Positions 8,807-17,146 of a stretch of 64,000 nt of DNA are shown in pieces. The DNA is taken from the NCBI GenBank assembly GCA_050789255.1, contig JBOZRQ010000007.1, positions 1-64,000 on the forward strand, written 5' to 3'. A program made the translations under genes and the position numbers. The DNA comes from JBOZRQ01 sp050789255. Lineage in GTDB: Bacteria > Bacillota > Sulfobacillia > Symbiobacteriales > Symbiobacteriaceae. The number at the start of each line of letters is the position of its first letter. The first letter of the stretch is position 1. Under the pieces are notes generated by a model. It was not told the origin of the DNA. It searched no databases and worked only from the letters and a program-made list of their open reading frames with translations.

Positions 8807-9157
8807 TTACGTGCGGCGGTTGATCATGCGGGCGCCGGTCTCAGGGCGCCCGGTCCCGCCGGGGTAGGCGGAGGGCTTGGCTGCGGAGGGGCCGAGGATG
8901 AGCCGGAGCAAGAAGTCGGCCCGGGCAGCCTCGCTGGTGAGCAGGCTCATCAGCTTGGTCTTCTCCCGGTCGATCTCGGCCATAATCGCCTGCAATTCCT
9001 CCGGGTGCTCGGTCACCTGGGCTGACTGCAAGGCGGCCAGAAGTTGCTCGTGACGATCGGCGCCAGACTGCACCGCCTGTGCGTCCCCGGCGATGACCGC
9101 TGCAACCTGCGAGCGAATCAGCGCCAGCATTTCCTCGAGGATTGGCTTTACGCTCAT
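8807..9157 (-). CDS. flgN: FlgN-like export chaperone
   Basis: A small helical protein (116 residues) whose first 90 residues form a predicted coiled-coil pair (ILEEMLALIRSQVAAVIAGD, ELQAIMAEIDREKTKLMSLL). This matches the FlgN family, chaperones for FlgK and FlgL. Its ATG overlaps the flgM stop (ATGA), and flgK follows 17 bases later, so position supports the call. The tail after residue 95 is Pro/Gly-rich and probably disordered. Confidence 0.85.
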   Translation of the reverse strand: MSVKPILEEMLALIRSQVAAVIAGDAQAVQSGADRHEQLLAALQSAQVTEHPEELQAIMAEIDREKTKLMSLLTSEAARADFLLRLILGPSAAKPSAYPGGTGRPETGARMINRRT

Positions 9158-9450
9158 TCGTCGAGCACCTTGGACTTCAGGAGCTTCTCGGCAATCTTCT
9201 TGGGGTCGACGTTGTACTTGCCGGCCTCGATTTGCGCCTTAATCCGCTCCACCAACTCGGTGCGCACCTCGGGGGTCTCCTTAATCTTGGCCTTCAGCAC
9301 GGCGGCCGTGCGGGCTTTCTCCGAGACGTTGACCCGATCGGCTTCGGCGCCCTTCGCGACGCCAGCTTCTTTCCCCGCGACATTTGGGCTGGCCGTTCCG
9401 GCGCGATAGGCACCGGTCACCTTCTGGAGTTGCGAGCGGTCGATCTTCAT
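9154..9450 (-). CDS. flgM: anti-sigma-28 factor FlgM
   Basis: Binds FliA in the cytoplasm and is exported once the hook is complete, releasing late gene expression. It has 98 residues: a disordered basic N-terminus with VNVSEKARTA, then the conserved C-terminal sigma-binding helices (VERIKAQIEAGKYNVDPKKI, AEKLLKSKVLDE). GAAGGGG lies about 9 bases before the ATG. It is the first gene of the late operon and is preceded by a sigma-54 promoter match at 9488-9503. Confidence 0.94.
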   Translation of the reverse strand: MKIDRSQLQKVTGAYRAGTASPNVAGKEAGVAKGAEADRVNVSEKARTAAVLKAKIKETPEVRTELVERIKAQIEAGKYNVDPKKIAEKLLKSKVLDE

Positions 9451-9487
9451 CTAAAACGTCCCCTTCAATCTTGTTAACAGATGACTG

Positions 9488-9503
9488 TGCAAGATGGCCG
9501 CCA
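9488..9503 (-). promoter_or_regulatory. sigma-54 promoter for the flgM operon
   Basis: On the - strand the core reads TGGCGGCCATCTTGCA: TGGC, then TTGCA, with exactly ten bases between GG (-24) and GC (-12). Transcription would begin near 9476, giving a leader of about 25 bases before the flgM start. The core overlaps the right arm of the hairpin at 9495-9525. Confidence 0.75.
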
Positions 9504-9525
9504 CTGTTAAACCCCGTGGCGGCCA
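9495..9525. repeat. inverted repeat overlapping the flgM promoter
   Basis: Ten-base arms TGGCCGCCAC (9495-9504) and GTGGCGGCCA (9516-9525) around an 11-base loop. In the - direction it could end the preceding flgB-fliA operon, but no T-run follows. On the + strand a T-rich stretch follows, although no + strand gene is here. The remaining bases 9526-9583 are A/T-rich with nothing else I recognise. Confidence 0.5.
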
Positions 9526-9583
9526 CCTATCTTTAATTATGTCCGTTTTTGTAGCTCTTTCTCTCGCTTTCGGCCCTCTATAA

Positions 9584-10096
9584 CTAAGCTCGAACTTTTC
9601 GCCCCCGCAGGTTAAGCATCAACTCCGCCTCGCCCCGTGGGATCGACAGGGCCTGAGCAATCTCGCCGAGCTCCTTGCCCTCGTCCGCCATGGCCCACAC
9701 AGCGGAGCGGACCTGCTGGTAGCGCTGAATCGAGGTCGGTTCGTTCGCCTCGGGCGCCGGCGGCTGCGCCTCCACCTTGGGCGCCCGCTTGCGCTTCTTC
9801 GGCTCGGCGGCGACTGCCGGTGCAGGTGCAGGCGCCGGCGGTTGGGCAGCAGCAGCTTGCGCAGCCTCCACAGCGGAACTCACCTGGGCCAGCATCGCCG
9901 TGAGCTGCTCCATGCGCTCGTCGACACGCTCCAGCACGGCTTCGGCGTTCATGCTCACCTCGGCGGCCAGGCGCTCCAGGCGGGTCAGCTCGGCGGTCAG
10001 TCGGCGCTGGCGGGCTGTGATCTGAGTCAGGGCGTAGAAGAGCCCGCCCATGAGCCCGACGCCAAGGAGCAGGTAGATTGCGGTCGTCACGTGCAC
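9584..10096 (-). CDS. SwrB-like membrane protein downstream of fliA
   Basis: A 170-residue protein with one N-terminal membrane helix (YLLLGVGLMGGLFYALTQI), then a coiled coil (residues about 25-80) and a Pro/Ala/Lys-rich linker. The C-terminal part is a helix-turn-helix-like segment (VWAMADEGKELGEIAQALSI, PRGEAELMLNLRGRK). In Bacillus subtilis the gene after sigD is swrB, with the same layout, where it promotes assembly of the export apparatus. I infer an equivalent role from position and architecture, not from clear sequence identity. GTG start at 10096; a second GTG is 6 bases downstream. Confidence 0.65.
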   Translation of the reverse strand: MHVTTAIYLLLGVGLMGGLFYALTQITARQRRLTAELTRLERLAAEVSMNAEAVLERVDERMEQLTAMLAQVSSAVEAAQAAAAQPPAPAPAPAVAAEPKKRKRAPKVEAQPPAPEANEPTSIQRYQQVRSAVWAMADEGKELGEIAQALSIPRGEAELMLNLRGRKVRA

Positions 10097-10115
10097 ACGT
10101 CCCTTCCGGTGTGTC

Positions 10116-10883
10116 TCAGGAGACCAGCAGCGCCTTCATGCGGGAGAGCTTGCCCCGCAGCCGCAGAATCGCCTGGCTGTGAATCTGGGAGATGCGGGCC
10201 TGCGAGAGGTTCAACAGGTCGCTGATCTCCCGGGCCATCAGCCCTTCGTAGTAAAACAGCGAGACCACGATTCGCTCCCGGTCCGGCAGGGAGTCGATCG
10301 CCTGCGCCAGCAGCTCCCGCCGCTCCTCCTGGTAGCGCAGCTCCACCGGGTCGGGCACGGTGGGGTCGGCCAGCCGGTCGCCCAGGCTACTGCCCTGGCC
10401 ATCCTCGTCGGCAAGGCTCTCCTCCATGGAGACCACCGTCAGGCAGCCCGCCTCTGCGATGCGCTGCTCCAGTTCGGCAACGCTGATCCGCATCCACTGG
10501 GCCAGTTCGGCGTCGGAGGGGTCACGCCCCAGCTCCTGCTGAAGGGCCACCACCGCCTTCTCCATCTGCCGGACCCGTTTGCGCAGGGCGGGCGCCCACT
10601 GCATGGTCCGCAGGCCGGCCAGGCAGGCGCCCCGGATCCAGGGGATCGCATAGGTCTCGAAGCGCACGCCCCGGGAGGGGTCATATCGGTCGACGGCGTC
10701 CAGCAGGCCGAACATGCCGTGGCCTTCCACATCGTTCTGATCGTAGTGGGGAGGAAGCCCCACCATCAGCCGGCCGGCCACGTACCGGACCAGCCACAGA
10801 TAGATCTCTACCAGTTCATCGCGCGCTGCGGTCTCCCTCAGGCCGAGCCAGCGTTCCCAGAGTTCCGGATGATGGACAGCCAC
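10116..10883 (-). CDS. fliA: RNA polymerase sigma-28 factor FliA (SigD)
   Basis: Directs transcription of late flagellar genes and is held by FlgM. 255 residues with sigma regions in order: region 2 (YVAGRLMVGLPPHYDQNDVE, FGLLDAVDRYDPSRGVRFET, YAIPWIRGACLAGLR), region 3 (VVALQQELGRDPSDAELAQW) and region 4 with the DNA-binding helix (LMAREISDLLNLSQARISQI). The start is GTG 10883 behind a run of G bases. As the second-last gene of the flgB operon it is made only after the sigma-54-type flgB promoter fires, which would link early and late expression. Confidence 0.95.
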   Translation of the reverse strand: MAVHHPELWERWLGLRETAARDELVEIYLWLVRYVAGRLMVGLPPHYDQNDVEGHGMFGLLDAVDRYDPSRGVRFETYAIPWIRGACLAGLRTMQWAPALRKRVRQMEKAVVALQQELGRDPSDAELAQWMRISVAELEQRIAEAGCLTVVSMEESLADEDGQGSSLGDRLADPTVPDPVELRYQEERRELLAQAIDSLPDRERIVVSLFYYEGLMAREISDLLNLSQARISQIHSQAILRLRGKLSRMKALLVS

Positions 10884-10904
10884 CTGTTCCCCCCCCTTTC
10901 AGGC

Positions 10905-11807
10905 CTAGCCAGCATCGGAGTTGCGGCGCCCGAAGAGGCCGGCGAGCCGGTCGAAGAAGCTGCTCTTCGGCTTGGCCGGAGCCTCGGGGGCGGCAGGCCG
11001 GGTCAGCTTGCGGGCCATGTCGGTGACCGCCAGGGAGGCCGGGGCCGACGGGAAGCCCAGGCAGAATGGGACCTGGCGCCGTACAGCTTGCCACACGTGC
11101 GGGTCCCGGGGGACGGTGCCCAGGTGCTCCACCTGCATCCCGAGGAAGCTCCTCGCCGTGCTCACGATCCGCTCGGCCGCCGATGTCGCCTCGTCCTGCC
11201 GCTCCGCCTGGTTGATAATCAGCTTTACATCCATGGTCGGGCGCCGTTTCGCAACGGTCTTGATCGCCCCGTAAGCGTCCGCCAGGGAGGTGGGCTCCGG
11301 GGTCGTCACCACCAGCACCTGGTCGGCGGCGAGCACGAACTCCTGCACGGTCGAGCTGAGGCCTGCCCCGGTGTCAAGGATCAGGTAGTCGGCCCTGCCC
11401 TCGAGCTGGCCCAGCCCGTCCACGAAGAGCCGCAGATGCTCCTCGGGCAGGTTGGCCAACTCGTCCAGGCCGGAGCCGCCCGCGATAATCTGCAGGTTGG
11501 TGCGGGTCCGATGGATCAGTTCTGTGATGGATCGCTCGCCGCTGAGTAGATGACCCAGGTGGTAAGCCGGGGTGATCCCCATGAGGATGTCCACGTTGGC
11601 CAGGCCGAGGTCGGCGTCCAAGAGGATCACCTCCTTGCCGGTGGCCATGAGCGCATGGGCGAGGTTGATGCTCATGTTGCTCTTGCCGACCCCGCCCTTG
11701 CCGCTGGTTACAGCGAGCACCTTGGTGCGGCGGGCCTGCGGCCGGCCCGCAGCCTGAACCCGGTAAGCAGCCGCCATTTCGCGCAGCCGAGTCGCTTGAT
11801 CGAGCAT
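10905..11807 (-). CDS. flhG: FlhG/MinD-like ATPase controlling flagellar number
   Basis: A P-loop ATPase of the MinD/ParA class (300 residues). The deviant Walker A motif TSGKGGVGKSNMSINLA is at about residue 34, with DADLGLANVD and DYLILDTGAGL following. The N-terminal LDQATRLREMA matches the FlhF-activating peptide of FlhG/YlxH proteins. It follows flhF and precedes fliA, the standard order. FlhG regulates FlhF and, in polar flagellates, also restrains the flagellar sigma-54 activator. That is relevant here because this window encodes such an activator. Confidence 0.93.
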   Translation of the reverse strand: MLDQATRLREMAAAYRVQAAGRPQARRTKVLAVTSGKGGVGKSNMSINLAHALMATGKEVILLDADLGLANVDILMGITPAYHLGHLLSGERSITELIHRTRTNLQIIAGGSGLDELANLPEEHLRLFVDGLGQLEGRADYLILDTGAGLSSTVQEFVLAADQVLVVTTPEPTSLADAYGAIKTVAKRRPTMDVKLIINQAERQDEATSAAERIVSTARSFLGMQVEHLGTVPRDPHVWQAVRRQVPFCLGFPSAPASLAVTDMARKLTRPAAPEAPAKPKSSFFDRLAGLFGRRNSDAG

Positions 11808-11810
11808 GAC

Positions 11811-12887
11811 CTACACTCCCAGCAGAACGTTGGTTAGGGTGAGGGGATCCGCAGGGATGATGTCCTCGGGCACCGACTGTCCGTGGGTGACGTAAGCAAG
11901 GGGCTGGCTATGCCGGGAGCGCACATTCAGCACCACGCCGGGCGAGGTGGCCTCGTCGAGCTTGGTGAAGGTCAGCCGGTTGACGCCCAGGGGCGCGTAG
12001 GTGTCCACAATCTCCAGCACGTCGCGCTGGCTGGCGGTCAGCGATGTGACCAGGTGGGTCTCGTCAGGCCGGATCATTGCCAGCAGGTCGCGCAGCTCCT
12101 GCATGCGCTTGGGGTCCCGGTGGCTGCGGCCCGCCGTGTCGACCAGAACCAGGTCGCACTGGGCCGTGGCCTGGAGGGCTGCGGCCACCTCGGCGGGCGT
12201 GTCCACCGCATGCACGGGCAGCCCGAGGATCTCGGCGTAGGTTCGTAGCTGCTGGATGGCAGCGATTCGGTAGGTATCGCAGGTGATCATGCCCACGGTA
12301 AGCCCCTTGTGAAGGGTGAACTGCGCCGCCAGCTTGGCCAGCGTGGTCGTCTTTCCCACGCCGGTCGGGCCGACCAGGGCGATCACCTTGCGCTGGCCCT
12401 TCCGGGCCACAATCGGGGTGCAGGGGCCCAGCAGGCGGGCCACCTCCTCCCGGAGCGCAGCGTGGCCGTCCGGGCGCCCGCCCTCCACGCGCTGGCCGAT
12501 CTCAAGGGCCGTTTCGTCGGCGACACCCCGCTCGAGCAGGAGCTCGTACACCTCACGGGCGTAGCCCTGAAGCGGCGGGCCGTCGCTCTGGCGCGACCGG
12601 TCGAGCAGCATCCCCATCGCAGAGCGCAAACTGGCCAGCTCCCGCTCCACGTTAGCGAGCCCCCCGGGCGCCAGCGGCGCTACGGTCGCCGTGGGAGCGG
12701 GCTTTTTCTGTGACGTCTGGTCTGCGGCAACGGTAATCTCGGTCACTTCCCGGCCGAAGAGTCCAAAAAGGCCCCCGACTCTCACTTTCTTGGTCTCCAC
12801 AATCATGGCGTCGCTGCCCAGCTCGTTTTTGGCCTGGATTAGAGCCTCGGCGAAGGACGCGGCGACGTACCGCTTGACCTGCATCAT
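11811..12887 (-). CDS. flhF: SRP-type GTPase FlhF
   Basis: Sets the site and number of flagella. It has 358 residues: an N-terminal basic domain (YVAASFAEALIQAKNELGSD, AMIVETKKV), a helical N domain, and the GTPase domain with G1 ALVGPTGVGKTTTLAKLA, DTYRIAAIQQLRTYAEILGL, the DTAGR motif and TKLDEA. The start overlaps the flhA stop (ATGA). FlhF/FlhG pairs occur in both polar and peritrichous species, so the flagellation pattern cannot be read from this alone. Confidence 0.95.
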   Translation of the reverse strand: MMQVKRYVAASFAEALIQAKNELGSDAMIVETKKVRVGGLFGLFGREVTEITVAADQTSQKKPAPTATVAPLAPGGLANVERELASLRSAMGMLLDRSRQSDGPPLQGYAREVYELLLERGVADETALEIGQRVEGGRPDGHAALREEVARLLGPCTPIVARKGQRKVIALVGPTGVGKTTTLAKLAAQFTLHKGLTVGMITCDTYRIAAIQQLRTYAEILGLPVHAVDTPAEVAAALQATAQCDLVLVDTAGRSHRDPKRMQELRDLLAMIRPDETHLVTSLTASQRDVLEIVDTYAPLGVNRLTFTKLDEATSPGVVLNVRSRHSQPLAYVTHGQSVPEDIIPADPLTLTNVLLGV

Positions 12888-14947
12888 AGCCTGATCACTC
12901 CCACGGCTTCGATCTCGATCTTGGGGTCAAGTTCCGCATAGGAGAGGACGATCAACCTGGGGAAGGCGTGGAGGGCAATGCGGCGGATGACGGGGCGCAG
13001 GGCGGGCGAACAGACCAGCACCGGCACCTGGCCGCCGGCGGCCATGGCCTCGCCCTCCCGGCCGATCGCCTCGACCAGGCCCTGGGCGAGGTTGGGGTCG
13101 AGCACCGGGCCGCCGCCGCGCCGGTCGGTGGCGGCAAGCAGTTGCTGCTCCAGGTCCGGGGAGAGGGTCAGGGTGTAAATCGGGCTCCCGAGCCCCAGGT
13201 GGTGCACGATGGTGCGGCCCAGGGCCGCCCGCACCCGCTCGGTCAGCTGCTCCGGGTCCTTCGTCACACCGGCCCAGTCGGCCATCGCCTCGAAGATCAG
13301 CACCAGGTCCCGGATCGGCACATTCTCCCGCAGCAGGTTCTGCAGGACCTTCTGAATCTCGCCGAGCGAGAGCAGGCGTGGGGTGAGCTCCTCCACCAGC
13401 GCGGGATGGCTCTCCTTGACCGTGTCGATCAGGCCACGGACCTCCTGGCGCCCGAGCAGCTCGTGGGCGTGCTCCTTGATCACCTCGGTCACGTGGGCCA
13501 CGATCACCGAGACCGGGTCGACCACGGTGTAGCCCATCAGCTCGGCTCGCTGCCGGTCCGACGGGGAGATCCAGACGCCCGGGAGACCAAAGGCGGGCTC
13601 CACAGTGGGCTGTCCGGCAATCTGCTCGTCCAGGCCGCCCGGGTCCATGGCGAGCAGGCGCCCGGGCTGCAGCTCGTAGCTGCCCACCTCGATGCCCCGC
13701 AGCTTCAATACGTACTGGTACGGCGTCAGGGCCAGGTTGTCGCGCACTCGGATGTAAGGGATCAGGAGGCCCAGGTTGAGCGCCACCTGACGGCGGACCG
13801 CCACGACCCGGTCCAGCAGGTCGCCGCCCTTGCCCGGCTCCGCCATGGGCACCAGGGCGTAGCCCAGCTCCACCTCCAGGGGATCCACCGGGGAAAGCTG
13901 GACCGTGCGCTCCGGCTCCAACTCGTTGGTGACGGGGAGGGTTTCGGGCTCCTGAGCCGCGATCGCGGCTGCCCGAGCCTCGGCCTGCTTCCTGCGGGTC
14001 ATGGTCACATAACCAACGCCAGCGACAAGCCCACCGATCATCAGGAACGGCAGGGTGGGCAGACCCGGCACCAGGCCGAGGACCACCAGCACGCCGCCAG
14101 CCAGCACCAGGAGCGAGGGATCGCCCAGCAGCTGCCCGCCAAGCTGATCGCCCAGGCCGGTCTCGCCGGCTGCACGGGTCACCACGATACCGGTCGAAGT
14201 CGAAATCAGCAGGGCTGGAATTTGGCTGATGAGGCCGTCGCCGACCGTTCGCAGCGAAAAGTGGCCCCACGCTTGGGCAAAGCCCATGTTCTGCTGCATC
14301 ATGCCAACGACCAGGCCGCCGATCAGGTTGATCGCCACGATGATCAAGCCAGCGATGGCGTCGCCCTTGACGAACTTGGACGCACCGTCCATGGCGCCGT
14401 AGAAGTCCGCCTCCCGACCGACCTCCAGGCGGCGCTTGCGGGCTTCCGCCTCGGTGATCAGGCCGGCGTTCAGGTCGGCGTCGATCGCCATCTGCTTGCC
14501 GGGCATGGCGTCCAACGTAAAGCGGGCCGCCACTTCGGAAACGCGCTCCGAGCCCTTGGTAATGACCACGAACTGAACCACGATCAGAATGAGGAAGATG
14601 ATAAGACCGACCGCCGTGTTGCCGCCGATGACGTACTCGCCGAAGCGGCGAATCACCTCGCCGGCCTCGCCGGTGAGCAGCAGCATTCGGGTGGTGGAGA
14701 CGTTCAGGGAGAGCCGGAAGAGCGTGGTGATCAGGAGCAGGGGCGGCAGTCCGGAGAACTGCAGCGGCTGGAGCGTGAAGATCGAAACCAGCAGGATCAC
14801 CAGCGAGGCGGCTACGTTAAAGGTGAGCAGCACGTCGAGTAGCATTTCCGGCAGCGGCACGATCATCATCGCAACGACGGCGATGACGGCGCCGGCTACC
14901 GCGATATCGGACTTGCGGATCCCAGGGGCACCAGACTGACTGGACAC
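12884..14947 (-). CDS. flhA: flagellar type III export protein FlhA
   Basis: Large ring-forming subunit of the export gate. 687 residues: eight predicted membrane helices in residues about 15-310, the FHIPEP-region motif (RFTLDAMPGKQMAIDADLNA, GLITEAEARKRR) at about 145-175, then the cytoplasmic chaperone-binding domain. The start is GTG 14947 with GGGGTGAG upstream. It lies between flhB and flhF as in Bacillus. Confidence 0.97.
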   Translation of the reverse strand: MSSQSGAPGIRKSDIAVAGAVIAVVAMMIVPLPEMLLDVLLTFNVAASLVILLVSIFTLQPLQFSGLPPLLLITTLFRLSLNVSTTRMLLLTGEAGEVIRRFGEYVIGGNTAVGLIIFLILIVVQFVVITKGSERVSEVAARFTLDAMPGKQMAIDADLNAGLITEAEARKRRLEVGREADFYGAMDGASKFVKGDAIAGLIIVAINLIGGLVVGMMQQNMGFAQAWGHFSLRTVGDGLISQIPALLISTSTGIVVTRAAGETGLGDQLGGQLLGDPSLLVLAGGVLVVLGLVPGLPTLPFLMIGGLVAGVGYVTMTRRKQAEARAAAIAAQEPETLPVTNELEPERTVQLSPVDPLEVELGYALVPMAEPGKGGDLLDRVVAVRRQVALNLGLLIPYIRVRDNLALTPYQYVLKLRGIEVGSYELQPGRLLAMDPGGLDEQIAGQPTVEPAFGLPGVWISPSDRQRAELMGYTVVDPVSVIVAHVTEVIKEHAHELLGRQEVRGLIDTVKESHPALVEELTPRLLSLGEIQKVLQNLLRENVPIRDLVLIFEAMADWAGVTKDPEQLTERVRAALGRTIVHHLGLGSPIYTLTLSPDLEQQLLAATDRRGGGPVLDPNLAQGLVEAIGREGEAMAAGGQVPVLVCSPALRPVIRRIALHAFPRLIVLSYAELDPKIEIEAVGVIRL

Positions 14948-14959
14948 TGGGGCTCACCC

Positions 14960-16063
14960 CTACTTTCCGCTGGACTGGAGAATCCGCTCGTGGCGCTCCT
15001 GGCGCCGCAGGCTGTACACGAAGGCGAGCACCTCGGCCACCGCCTGGTAGAGCTCCGGCGGGACGGTCTTGCCTACGTCGACCATGGCGTACAGGCTCCG
15101 GGCGAGCGACCGGTTCTCGACCATGGGCACGTCGTGCTGCTTGGCGATCACCTTCATGCGCTGGGCCAGTAGGTCGGAGCCCTTGGCCAGCACCCGGGGA
15201 GCGCTGTCGCCCGTCTCGAACTTGATGGCGATGGCGTAGTGGGTCGGGTTCGTGATCACTACGTCTGCCGTGGGGACATCCTTGATTGCCTTGCGGCGTC
15301 GGGCCAACTCCCTGGCCTTCTGCCGCTGCTTTTGCTTGAGTTCGGGGTTGCCTTCTTGCTCTTTGTTCTCTTGCTTTACTTCTTGTTTGGTCATGCGCAC
15401 CGACTTGAGGAACTCCCAGTACTGGTAGCCGTAGTCGAGAATGCCGAGCGCCATCAGGCCGAAGCCGACTTTCTGCATGGTGGATACTGCGTTGCCGGCG
15501 ATGAAGATCACGCCGGTGCTGACGCTCTGGCCCATCAAGTTGGGCACCTGCGGCAGCATCGCCTTGGCGTCGCTGTAGGCGATGGCGCCCACCACGCCCA
15601 GTTTAAACAGGCCCTTCAGCAACTCCACCAGGGTCCGCAGGGAGAAGATGCGACTCAGCCCGGTCATCGGGTTCAGGTGCGAGAAGTCCGGCGCCAGGTG
15701 GCTGAGGGAGAGGTGGAACCTGCTCTGGAGCAGCCCTGCCCCTACGCCTACGGCCACAAGCGTTCCTACGATGGGCAGCACGGCCCTGGCGAAAAGCAGG
15801 ACCCACTCCTGAAAGTACTGGGCGGTCACCTCGGGGGTCAGCTCCACCCGGTGGAGGGCACCGAGCGACTCGCCCATGGCCCGGGCGACGATCTCGTAGA
15901 GGGCCGGGCCCGACGACTTGATGATCATGGCCGCAGCCACCAGGCCAAGGCCGGCCACCAGGTCGACGCTGCGGGGGAACTGACCCTTCTCCCGCGCCTC
16001 CCGCAGCCGTTTGGGGGAGGCTTCCTCGGTGCGTTCCTCCGCCGCAAACAGCTGGAGATCCAC
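14960..16063 (-). CDS. flhB: flagellar export switch protein FlhB
   Basis: Controls the change from hook to filament substrates. 367 residues with four membrane helices (about 30-210) and a cytoplasmic domain carrying the self-cleavage site NPTH in ADVVITNPTHYAIAIKFE. The N-terminal AEERTEEASPKRLREAREKG motif is typical. GTG start at 16063. The partner length-sensor FliK is encoded further upstream in the same operon. Confidence 0.96.
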   Translation of the reverse strand: MDLQLFAAEERTEEASPKRLREAREKGQFPRSVDLVAGLGLVAAAMIIKSSGPALYEIVARAMGESLGALHRVELTPEVTAQYFQEWVLLFARAVLPIVGTLVAVGVGAGLLQSRFHLSLSHLAPDFSHLNPMTGLSRIFSLRTLVELLKGLFKLGVVGAIAYSDAKAMLPQVPNLMGQSVSTGVIFIAGNAVSTMQKVGFGLMALGILDYGYQYWEFLKSVRMTKQEVKQENKEQEGNPELKQKQRQKARELARRRKAIKDVPTADVVITNPTHYAIAIKFETGDSAPRVLAKGSDLLAQRMKVIAKQHDVPMVENRSLARSLYAMVDVGKTVPPELYQAVAEVLAFVYSLRRQERHERILQSSGK

Positions 16064-16084
16064 GGTTCTCTCCCCCCTTGTTGC

Positions 16085-16849
16085 TTAGCGGAGCAGTTCC
16101 AGGGTGCGCAGCAACTCGTTGTGCCCCAGGGCAAAGAGCGACTCCAGGTACGGCGGGAAGTACGGCAGGAGCAGCATCAGCAGGGCGAGGCCAATCACGG
16201 CCTTGGCGCCCATGCCCACCGCGAAGATGTGCATGTGCGGTACCGCCCGGTTCATGGCCGCGAGCGCCGCTGAGGTCAGGAGCATCACCCCGACGAAGGG
16301 CAGCACCATTTTCACGGCGGCAGCGAGCATCGCCCCGAAGAGGAGTACGGCGTGCATCGGGCCGTCCACGGTCGCCAGCAGCCCGCCGGCGGGCACCGCA
16401 TCGTAGCTGCCGGCCAGGCCCCGCAGGAGCCAGTGGTGGGCGTTTGCCGCGAAGTACACCACCAGGGTCAGCATCTGAAAGAAGGCCCCGGTGATCGGTT
16501 GGGACTGGCCCGAGACCGGGTCGAACAGATGCGACATGGTAAAGCCCATGTCGGTGTCCACCAGGGCGCCGGCCATTTGCACGGCGGCGAAGGTCAGGGC
16601 GCTCAGGAAGCCGATCAGCATGCCCACCAGCAGTTCGAGCACCGCCCCGGCCAGCAGCCCGGTGCCGGTTAGCGCCTCGGGCAGGGCCCGGGCGGAGGGC
16701 AGCACGATCACGGCGAGGGCCATGGTGAACAGGGCCCGGAACTGGAGGGGCATGTAGCGCCCCGAGAAGATTGGCGAGGTGGCGGTCACACCGGAGAGCC
16801 GGCTGAACACCAGGAGCAGCAGCGGCACCTTCTCCAGCAGTTGCTCCAT
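16085..16849 (-). CDS. fliR: flagellar export gate protein FliR
   Basis: Membrane component of the FliP5-FliQ4-FliR1 export gate. 254 residues, mostly hydrophobic with about six helices. Family stretches include VPLLLLVFSRLSGVTATSPI FSGRYMP and VDTDMGFTMSHLFDPVSGQS. It lies between fliQ and flhB in the usual order. Confidence 0.94.
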   Translation of the reverse strand: MEQLLEKVPLLLLVFSRLSGVTATSPIFSGRYMPLQFRALFTMALAVIVLPSARALPEALTGTGLLAGAVLELLVGMLIGFLSALTFAAVQMAGALVDTDMGFTMSHLFDPVSGQSQPITGAFFQMLTLVVYFAANAHHWLLRGLAGSYDAVPAGGLLATVDGPMHAVLLFGAMLAAAVKMVLPFVGVMLLTSAALAAMNRAVPHMHIFAVGMGAKAVIGLALLMLLLPYFPPYLESLFALGHNELLRTLELLR

Positions 16850-16852
16850 GCG

Positions 16853-17122
16853 CTATCGCACCAGGTCGGGAAGCAGCAGGATCATCCGGCGGGCGAAGTC
16901 GATCAGCGTGGTCAGCATCCACGGGCCGAAGATCAACACGCCCACCAGCGCCGCCAGCACCTTGGGCAGGAACTGCAGGCTGGATTCGTTGATCTGCGTG
17001 GTCGCCTGGAAGATCGAGATCACCAGGCCGGCCAGCAGGCCGAGGCCCAGGAGCGGGGCGCCCACCATGAGCGAAACCTTCATCGCCTCGGTGGTGAGGG
17101 TCATGGCATAATCCGGGTTCAT
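16853..17122 (-). CDS. fliQ: flagellar export gate protein FliQ
   Basis: Small gate subunit (89 residues) with two membrane helices. Conserved motifs: AMKVSLMVGAPLLGLGLLAG, then VISIFQATTQINESSLQFLP K and the GPWML turn. It is separated from fliP by 24 bases and from fliR by 3. Confidence 0.95.
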   Translation of the reverse strand: MNPDYAMTLTTEAMKVSLMVGAPLLGLGLLAGLVISIFQATTQINESSLQFLPKVLAALVGVLIFGPWMLTTLIDFARRMILLLPDLVR

Positions 17123-17146
17123 GGAGTAGGCACGCCCTCTCAGAAA

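Noticed and set aside
9570..9600. Sigma-28 promoter for flgM (a GCCGAAAG sequence on the - strand)
   Set aside because: No TAAA-type -35 at correct spacing, it overlaps the end of the preceding gene, and it is over 100 bases from flgM; the sigma-54 match is better.
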